The notes below the pieces were generated by a model. The model worked only from the letters and a program-made list of their open reading frames with translations. It did not search any database and had not been told where the DNA came from. A stretch of DNA of 64,000 nt, from the NCBI RefSeq assembly GCF_014270065.1, contig NZ_JACNME010000002.1:516285-580284 (forward strand), given 5' to 3'. Position 1 is the first letter of the stretch, and the number at the start of each line of letters is the position of its first letter. This stretch comes from Quadrisphaera sp. RL12-1S. GTDB taxonomy: Bacteria > Actinomycetota > Actinomycetes > Actinomycetales > Quadrisphaeraceae. The translations under genes were made by a program, and so were the position numbers. Shown here in pieces: positions 58,102-64,000 of the stretch.

Positions 58102-59922
58102 GTGAGTGCTGATCTCCGCGCTGCTCTCGGCGACAGGACCGGCGGTGCCGGCGACGTCGCCCCCCTCGTGCGACCCGTGGGGGTGCTCGACCCGACGGAC
58201 CCCTGCGAGGACGTCGACCAGGCCTTCCGCACCGACCCTGCGCTCGGCTGCCTGGCCGTGCGCCCCCGCGCGGAGGACCCCCACCGGCGCTGGGGCCTGG
58301 TCTCCCGCGGGCCGTTCCTCACCGCGATGGCGGGCCGGCTCGGGTACGGCCGGTCGGTGAACGCGCGCCGGCCCATCAGCGCCTTCACCGACTGGGACGC
58401 GCTCGTGGTCTCCCCGGGCACCACGGTCGCCCGGGCGGCGCAGCTGGTCCTGGCCCGTGACCGCGCCGCCCGCTACAGCGAGGTGCTCGTCCTCGCCGAG
58501 GGCGAGCACGACGACGACGGCGGCCAGCCGGGGCACCTGGAGGTGGAGGACGTGCTGCGCGACCTCGCCGCCGAGCTGGCCCACAAGGCGCTCACCGACC
58601 CGCTCACCGGCCTGGCCAACCGCGAGCACTTCCTGGAGCGGCTGGCCGCCGCGCACCCGCCGCTGGCGCTGGTCTACGTGGACGTGGACGACTTCAAGGC
58701 CATCAACGACAGCTTCGGCCACGCCACCGGCGACCAGGTGCTGCAGCGCGTGGCGTCCCGGCTGCGCGGGGCCGTGCGCCCCGGTGACCTCGCCGCGCGG
58801 CTGGGCGGGGACGAGTTCGCCCTGCTGCTGCGTCCCCCGGCGCCTGAGGAGCGGGTGGTCGCCTGGGCGCAGGAGGTGGGCCAGCGGCTGCTCAGCAGGC
58901 TCACCGAGCCCGTGCAGCTCGGGGGCCGCGTGCTCCCGGGGCAGGCCAGCGTGGGGGTGGCCGTCAGCACCGGTGGCTTCGACCCCACCGCCCTGCTGCA
59001 CGAGGCCGACCTCGCCATGTACGGCGCCAAGGCCGCCGGCGGGTCCCGCTGCGCCGTGGTGGAGGGCGGCGCCGCGCCGTCCATCACCGCCGCGCACGCT
59101 CCCGACCGCACCGAGCTGCACGCCGCGGTGGCGCAGGGCAGGTTCCTCCTGCACTTCCAGCCGATCGTCGAGGTGGGCAGCGGCCGGCTCGCCAGCACCG
59201 AGGCGCTCGTGCGGTGGGACCACCCGCACCGGGGCCTGCTGCCGCCGGCGGCCTTCCTCGGGGACGTCGCCGCCGCCGGGTTCGGCGCCGAGCTGGACGC
59301 CCACGTGCTGCGCACCGCGCTGGCCCAGCAGGCCCGGTGGGTGGCCGCCCTGGGCGAGGCCGCGCCGCCGTGCGTGAACGTCAACCTGTCCGTGCCCGGA
59401 CTGCTGCGCGGGGACCTCGTGCCCCAGGTGCTGGCCGAGCTGGACCGGGCGGGCCTGCCCCCGCGGGCGCTGCGCGTGGAGCTGCCCGAGATCGCGACCA
59501 CCGCGCACGTGGCCGCCGCGTCCGCGTCGCTGTCGGCGCTGCGGGCGGCGGGGGTGGCGGTGGTCCTGGACGACGTCGGGTCGGGTGCCGCGGGGCTCGC
59601 GCACCTGCGGGACCTGCAGCTGGACGGTGTGAAGATCGACCGCCGGTACGTGATGGGCATGCTCACCGACGAGCGCGACGCGGCCGTCGTGCGGATGCTG
59701 GTGGAGATGGCCCACGGGCTGGGCGCCTCGGTGACCGCCGAGGGCGCTGAGACCCCGGCGCACCTGCAGGCGCTGCGCGACCTCGCCGCGGAGCGGCCCG
59801 GCCGCCGCCTGCACGCGCAGGGGTTCGCCATCTCTCGGCCCGTGCCGCCCGAGCAGCTCACCGCCGCGTGGACGACCGGGTGGGACCTGCCGGCACCCGC
59901 CCCCGCCACCGGCGCGCTCTGA
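58102..59922 (+). CDS. GGDEF-EAL cyclic di-GMP enzyme with CBS-like input domain
   Basis: 606 residues. Residues 20-150 contain LVRPVGVLDPTDPCEDVDQA, GPFLTAMAGRLGYGRSVNAR and VVSPGTTVARAAQLVLA, a degenerate CBS-pair-like sensor. GGDEF domain: LTDPLTGLANREHF, VDVDDFKAINDSFGHATGDQ, LGGDEFALLL at 235-239, with RxxD (RPGD) five residues before. EAL domain: STEALVRWDHPHRGLLPPAA (EAL 367-369), VNVNLS, DGVKIDRRYV, VTAEGAETPAHLQAL, QGFAISRPV. The EAL loop reads DDVGSG and ELPE instead of DDFGTG and ELTE, so phosphodiesterase activity may be altered. GTG at 58102. Confidence 0.88.
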   Translation: MSADLRAALGDRTGGAGDVAPLVRPVGVLDPTDPCEDVDQAFRTDPALGCLAVRPRAEDPHRRWGLVSRGPFLTAMAGRLGYGRSVNARRPISAFTDWDALVVSPGTTVARAAQLVLARDRAARYSEVLVLAEGEHDDDGGQPGHLEVEDVLRDLAAELAHKALTDPLTGLANREHFLERLAAAHPPLALVYVDVDDFKAINDSFGHATGDQVLQRVASRLRGAVRPGDLAARLGGDEFALLLRPPAPEERVVAWAQEVGQRLLSRLTEPVQLGGRVLPGQASVGVAVSTGGFDPTALLHEADLAMYGAKAAGGSRCAVVEGGAAPSITAAHAPDRTELHAAVAQGRFLLHFQPIVEVGSGRLASTEALVRWDHPHRGLLPPAAFLGDVAAAGFGAELDAHVLRTALAQQARWVAALGEAAPPCVNVNLSVPGLLRGDLVPQVLAELDRAGLPPRALRVELPEIATTAHVAAASASLSALRAAGVAVVLDDVGSGAAGLAHLRDLQLDGVKIDRRYVMGMLTDERDAAVVRMLVEMAHGLGASVTAEGAETPAHLQALRDLAAERPGRRLHAQGFAISRPVPPEQLTAAWTTGWDLPAPAPATGAL

Positions 59923-59962
59923 GCGGGTCCCCGGCGGGCGCTGGGCAGCCCCGAGCAGCCCG

Positions 59963-60469
59963 TCAGGCGAGGAGGAGGACCGCCGGGCCGCCGACCCGGC
60001 TCAGCGGGAGCACCCACAGCGGGTCGTGGTCTCCGGCGGCACCTGACGGGGACGCCGGGTCCCAGGCGCAGCCGGCGGGGTCCTGGAGGGTGCGCAGGTA
60101 GACGTCACCGGCGGGTGTCGCGGTGAGGGCGTACACCCAGTACCGCTCCCCCAGCGACCCGGCCACCAGCAGGTCGGAGTGTCGCGCCCGCACCGACGGC
60201 TGGTGGGCGGACAGCAGCTGCACCTCGATGAGCCGCTCGGGCGCGCCGGCGGCGTCGAAGCTCAGGTAGCGGCGCCGCGACCAGAAGCGCGTGCCCCCGG
60301 GGACGGCGTCGCCCCACGCGGCCCGCGCGCGCAGCACGGCCTCGCTGTCGAGATCCTCCCAGGCGGCCAGCTGCGGGTCCACGAGACGTCGGCCCTGCTC
60401 GGCCTCCCAGCGCCGGACCACGGCCACCGGGTCGGCGCGCTCGACCAGCGAGCCCCTCTCCCGTGCCAC
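59963..60469 (-). CDS. hypothetical protein (168 aa)
   Basis: Not recognised. DPVAVVRRWEAEQGRRLVDP, TRFWSRRRYLSFDAAG, LLVAGSLGERYWVYALTATP, VYLRTLQDPAGCAWDPASPS and PLWVLPLSRVGGPAVLL form a mixed alpha/beta soluble protein with several aromatic blocks that look conserved. No membrane segment. GTG start. Convergent with the GGDEF-EAL gene. Confidence 0.62.
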   Translation of the reverse strand: MARERGSLVERADPVAVVRRWEAEQGRRLVDPQLAAWEDLDSEAVLRARAAWGDAVPGGTRFWSRRRYLSFDAAGAPERLIEVQLLSAHQPSVRARHSDLLVAGSLGERYWVYALTATPAGDVYLRTLQDPAGCAWDPASPSGAAGDHDPLWVLPLSRVGGPAVLLLA

Positions 60470-60568
60470 CGGACCAGCGTGCGGGCCGCCGCTGGTGGGC
60501 GCCTGCGGAACCGCTGGATGTTCACCGAGCCGAAACCTGGCCGGCCGGCGCGTCGCCGGGGTGGCGCC

Positions 60569-61306
60569 TCAGCCGGCGGCGCGCGCCAGCAGCAGCCGGT
60601 CCTCGGTGGCCCGCACGGCGGCGATGAGCACCGGCCCGCGCTGGGCGTGGCAGCGGGACTGGGGGCTGCCGGGGCCGTGGCGCTGGAGCACCTCGGCGAT
60701 GCGCTCGTGCACGGTGACCCGCCGCCCGTCGGGGGCGGTGGTCTGGTCAGCCCACGTCAGCGCGTCCGCCACCGGGCCCGACCAGTAGCCGGGCCGGCTG
60801 AAGGGGTCCAGGAGGTGGGCGACCTGGCGGACCCCCGCCACGAAGCGCGCACCGGAGTGGTGGGCCACCAGCCCCACCAGCGCCGGGGGCCACAGGCTGC
60901 GCTGGAGGTGCAGCGCGCCGTCGACCGGGTGGAAGCCGGTGTGGGCGACCGCCGGGGCGTAGCCGACGTCGTGCAGCCACGCCGCGGCCAGGAGGAGGTT
61001 CACCTGCTCCGGCGCCACGGCGTCCGCGCCCTCCGCCGCGCGCTCGGCCACGGCCTGCGTGTGCCGCCAGCGGCGACCGTCGTCGTCGACGGTGGCCAGC
61101 AGCTGCTCGGCCAGCTCCCGGGCCTGGCCGACCAGCTCGGCGTCCAGCGCCACGGTGTGCGCCTCCGCCCCGGCCCGGGCCAGCGGGGGGTCGGCAGGAG
61201 CGTCGGGCACCTGCGGGGACGGCGCGCCCAGGGTGGGGTGGAGCGCGCGCGCCACGGGCCGCAGGGGCGACCAGGCGGTGAACGAGGACCGTCCTCCAGT
61301 CGACAT
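60569..61306 (-). CDS. HD domain metal-dependent hydrolase
   Basis: 245 residues. The HD signature spans RRWRHTQAVAERAAEGADAV (first His) and LLLAAAWLHDVGYAPAVAH (HD pair), followed by DGALHLQRSLWPPALVGLVA and VAHHSGAR. Such domains are phosphohydrolases of nucleotides or related compounds. ATG at 61306 selected; a longer upstream frame has only low-complexity sequence. Divergent from the phosphoesterase gene. Confidence 0.83.
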   Translation of the reverse strand: MSTGGRSSFTAWSPLRPVARALHPTLGAPSPQVPDAPADPPLARAGAEAHTVALDAELVGQARELAEQLLATVDDDGRRWRHTQAVAERAAEGADAVAPEQVNLLLAAAWLHDVGYAPAVAHTGFHPVDGALHLQRSLWPPALVGLVAHHSGARFVAGVRQVAHLLDPFSRPGYWSGPVADALTWADQTTAPDGRRVTVHERIAEVLQRHGPGSPQSRCHAQRGPVLIAAVRATEDRLLLARAAG

Positions 61307-61458
61307 GACCACCAACGTAGCCGCTCCGGCCACGGCAGATCGCGGGCGACGAGTCCGTCCCCGCAGTGGACCCCGCTGTGATCCGCCAGGAGGGTGACCG
61401 CCGCGCGCCACCCGCTCTCCCCGGCCCGTTCACCGACGCGTCGCCCTCGCGGAGCAGC

Positions 61459-63297
61459 GTGCCTCCCGTGTCCGCGCAGCCCGGCCCTCCCTCCCCGCAC
61501 GCCCGACCGTCCCTGCCGCGCCGGGAGGCGCTGGCGCTGGGTGGAGCCCTCGCCGCCGCGGCGGCCGCCGGTGCCGCCGGGCTCGCCGGCGCGCCCGGCG
61601 CCGCGGCAGCGGTGCCGGCAGCAGCGACCACCCCTGCTCGCCCCTCCGGCACCACGCTGGCGCGCACCCTGCTGCGCGGGACGCCGGGCGCCGGTGGGTT
61701 CGTCCGCCACGTGCTCGGCCCCGGGGAGCCGTACACGGTGCGCACGGACCTGGGAGGCGTCCCCTCCGCCGGTCGCGCCTCGACCCGGCGGGTGATGACG
61801 GCGTTCGTGCAGCTCACCGACGTCCACCTGCAGGACACGCAGTCGCCGGCCCGGTTCGAGTTCCTCGACCGGTACTCCGACGCCGACCCCTCGGTCCCCT
61901 TCCAGGCCGCCTACCGCCCCCACGAGATGCTCTCCACGCACGTCGGCGAGGCCACGGTGCGGGCCGTGAACGCGCTGAAGGGCGCCCCGGCCACCGGAGC
62001 GGCCCTCCAGCTGGCCCTCAACACCGGCGACGCCACGGACAACTGCCAGGCCAACGAGCTGCGCTGGTCGATCGACCTGCTCGACGGCGCCACCATCACG
62101 CCCGACAGCGGCAGGCCCGGCGTCTTCGAGGGCGTCGCGGACGGGAACGCCGCCACGTACGACACGCACTACTGGCACCCCGGCGGCACCCCGGCCGGGT
62201 CCAGCGGCGGCGCCGACGCCTACCGGGGCCAGCACGGCTTCCCGACCGTCCCCGGCCTGCTGGCCGCGGCCGTCCGCCCGTTCCGCGCCACCGGCCTGCG
62301 GATGCCCTGGTACGCCGTGCACGGCAACCACGACGGGCTGCTCACCGGCAACTTCCCGGTCTCTCCCGCTCTGGACGCCCTCGCGGTGGGCAGCGTCAAG
62401 CCGCTGGGCCTGCCGGCCGGTGCGGACCCGACGACCTTCCTGCAGCGGCTCCTCGCAGGCGGCGCCCCGGCGCAGGCGGCGCTGGCAGCAGCACCCGTGC
62501 GCACCGTCTCCCCCGACCCCCGGCGCCGGCTCGTCAGCCGCGCCGAGGTCGTGGCGGCCCACTTCAGCACCGCCGGCGCCCCGGTCGGCCACGGCTTCAC
62601 CGCCGAGAACCGCGCGACCGGGACCGCCTACTACGTCGTCGACGCCCCGGCGGTGACCGCGGCGGGACGGCGGTCGGCGCCGGTGCGCTTCGTCGTCCTG
62701 GACACGGTCAACGAGAACGGCGAGGCCGACGGGTCCCTCGACGCGGTGCAGCACGCCTGGCTGGTGGCGACGCTGGCCGCGGCGCCCACCCGCCCGACCG
62801 TGGTGGTCAGCCACCACACCGCCGACACGATGGGCAACGCCCTGGTCGCCACCGGGGGTGACCCCGCGCCCCGCGTGCTGGGACCGCAGGTGCTCGCGAC
62901 GCTGCTGGCCAACCCCCAGGTCATCGCCTGGGTCAACGGGCACACGCACACCAGTTCCGTGACCGCGCGCCCGCGCCCGGGAGGCACCGGAGGCCTGTGG
63001 GAGGTGACGACGGCGTCCCACATCGACTGGCCGCAGCAGGTGCGCACGCTGGAGATCACCGACAACGGCGACGGCACCCTGTCGATCTTCGGGACGGTCG
63101 TCGACAGCGCCGCCGCGCCGACCTGGAACGGCTCGCTCGCCACGCCGCTGGACCTGGCGTCGCTGTCGCGGGAGCTGGCGGCCAACGACCCCCAGGAGTC
63201 CGCCCGGCCCGACCCGGCCACCGACGGCCTGCGGGGCAGGGCTGCTGACCGCAACGTCGAGCTGGTGCTGCCCAGGCCCGCGGGCCTGGTCACCTGA
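61459..63297 (+). CDS. TIGR03767 family metallophosphoesterase, exported
   Basis: About 612 residues. A twin-arginine-like signal ([19 protein letters not shown]) leads to an Ala-rich cleavage region. Metallophosphoesterase motifs: [86 protein letters not shown], with the conserved family end [10 protein letters not shown]. Start uncertain: GTG 61459 (after ggag) or 61468; frames from 61366 add nothing conserved. Confidence 0.86.
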   Translation: MPPVSAQPGPPSPHARPSLPRREALALGGALAAAAAAGAAGLAGAPGAAAAVPAAATTPARPSGTTLARTLLRGTPGAGGFVRHVLGPGEPYTVRTDLGGVPSAGRASTRRVMTAFVQLTDVHLQDTQSPARFEFLDRYSDADPSVPFQAAYRPHEMLSTHVGEATVRAVNALKGAPATGAALQLALNTGDATDNCQANELRWSIDLLDGATITPDSGRPGVFEGVADGNAATYDTHYWHPGGTPAGSSGGADAYRGQHGFPTVPGLLAAAVRPFRATGLRMPWYAVHGNHDGLLTGNFPVSPALDALAVGSVKPLGLPAGADPTTFLQRLLAGGAPAQAALAAAPVRTVSPDPRRRLVSRAEVVAAHFSTAGAPVGHGFTAENRATGTAYYVVDAPAVTAAGRRSAPVRFVVLDTVNENGEADGSLDAVQHAWLVATLAAAPTRPTVVVSHHTADTMGNALVATGGDPAPRVLGPQVLATLLANPQVIAWVNGHTHTSSVTARPRPGGTGGLWEVTTASHIDWPQQVRTLEITDNGDGTLSIFGTVVDSAAAPTWNGSLATPLDLASLSRELAANDPQESARPDPATDGLRGRAADRNVELVLPRPAGLVT

Positions 63298-63312
63298 GGC
63301 CGACCCGTCCGC

Positions 63313-64000
63313 TCACCCCTGCGGGGCGTGGGCCTGCAGGAAGTCGTAGACGGCGGGGGTGTCCACGCCGCCGAAGGAGCCCACCGGCGTGGAGGCCAGC
63401 AGGCTCGCGGGGGTGCGCGGGCTGGCCCACGACCTGCCCTGCCAGCGGGCCGCCACCTCCGGGCTCGCCTGCCGGCAGCACGCGGGGTCGGGGCAGCGCG
63501 AGGTGGACCGCTCGGTGGTGCCGCGCCCGCGGAACCACTTCACGTGCGCGTACGGCACCCCGAGGGCGACGGAGTGGTCCAGGCCCTCCCCGGCCGCGCC
63601 CGAGCCGGGCTGGGTGCGCGCGGTGCACCAGAACGTGCCCGCCGCGGTGTCGGTGTACTGGTGGTAGGGGCTGAGCTGGTCGGCGATGTCGAACACCGTC
63701 CGCACCGTCCAGTGCCGGCACACCGGCTGGCCCTCCACCGCGCCGAGCGCGTCGGTGGGGAAGCGCACGCCGTCGTTCTCGTAGGCCTTGAGGATCCGCC
63801 CGGCCCGGTCCACCTTCATGAAGTGCACGGGCAGGTCCAGGTGCACCGTGGCGAGGTTGGTGAAGCGGTGGGCGGCAGTCTCGTAGGGGACGGCGAACGC
63901 GTCGCGCAGGTCCTCCACGGACAGCTCCCGCTCGGTCTTCGCGCGGCGCAGGAACGCCACCGCGGACTCCTGCGGCAGCAGCAGCGCCGCTGACAGGTAG
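63313..64000 (-). CDS. ScfR/RamB-type short-chain fatty acyl regulator, C-terminal part
   Basis: The frame runs off the right edge, so the N-terminal HTH is outside. The visible ~228 residues include YLSAALLLPQESAVAFLRRA, VPYETAAHRFTNLATVHLDL, PVHFMKVDRAGRILKAYEND and PVCRHWTVRTVFDIADQLSP with a Cys pair region (RCPDPACCRQ), as in XRE/ImmA-like regulators of the DUF2083 group (RamB, glyoxylate/methylcitrate control). Its target genes should lie beyond the window. Confidence 0.82.
   Translation of the reverse strand, partial: YLSAALLLPQESAVAFLRRAKTERELSVEDLRDAFAVPYETAAHRFTNLATVHLDLPVHFMKVDRAGRILKAYENDGVRFPTDALGAVEGQPVCRHWTVRTVFDIADQLSPYHQYTDTAAGTFWCTARTQPGSGAAGEGLDHSVALGVPYAHVKWFRGRGTTERSTSRCPDPACCRQASPEVAARWQGRSWASPRTPASLLASTPVGSFGGVDTPAVYDFLQAHAPQG

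Overview
The window is very GC-rich (visibly above 70%), gene-dense DNA. It has many GTG starts, and neighbouring genes are repeatedly coupled by 4-base ATGA or GTGA overlaps. A SAM-IV riboswitch, a rifampin ADP-ribosyltransferase, a DUF222/HNH (13E12-type) protein, a TIGR03767 phosphoesterase, an F420-type LLM oxidoreductase and a ScfR-type regulator all point to a chromosomal segment of an actinobacterium. A Kineosporiales-like genus is my guess, not something the sequence proves. I saw no rRNA, tRNA, CRISPR array, prophage or insertion sequence.

Layout. 1-1.1 kb: tail of a sugar ABC substrate-binding protein, a CsbD stress protein and a small unknown gene. 1.2-6.7 kb: a minus-strand operon of four luciferase-like (LLM) flavin oxidoreductases and a GNAT acetyltransferase behind a SAM-IV riboswitch, so probably an organosulfur-scavenging operon shut off by S-adenosylmethionine. 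6.8-12.2 kb: SDR, STAS, rhodanese, Lrp, VOC, a frameshifted tyrosine phosphatase and a PHP hydrolase. 12.2-19.7 kb: PadR/DUF1048 unit with operator, DUF3105-DUF305 pair, an Imm-5-like gene flanked by two related hairpins, an esterase, an MFS exporter and an ECF sigma factor with a membrane partner. 19.7-21.7 kb: a single-chain PheRS-like protein whose C-terminus is encoded inside a palindromic repeat. 21.7-25.3 kb: resistance-like cluster (two antibiotic-kinase-like genes, arr, haloalkane dehalogenase). 25.3-34.5 kb: PadR plus a membrane beta-propeller, methyltransferase, divergent ADH/IlvD pair, PAP2 and a truncated GH25 lysozyme. 34.5-39.6 kb: cupin/amine oxidase, HNH protein, signal peptidase I. 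39.6-51.3 kb: aminotransferase, EamA/Lrp, membrane proteins, VanX-like dipeptidase, a GyrA-like protein lacking the catalytic tyrosine, a diguanylate cyclase, a HEAT protein and an S66 peptidase interrupted by one in-frame TAG. 51.3-64 kb: TetR with tandem operators and a DHA2 exporter, F420-type LLM, a GNAT fusion, an auxiliary-type trpS behind a textbook-shaped Trp attenuator, DinB, a GGDEF-EAL protein, an HD protein, a Tat-like phosphoesterase and a partial ScfR regulator.

The most notable items are the trpS attenuator (57.32-57.40 kb), the GyrA-like pseudoenzyme (45.96-47.05 kb), the SAM-IV-controlled LLM operon, and families of long perfect intergenic palindromes. Four genes look damaged: tyrosine phosphatase (frameshift), GH25 (missing N-terminus), S66 peptidase (nonsense codon), and possibly the MFS exporter at 16.7 kb (no standard start codon).
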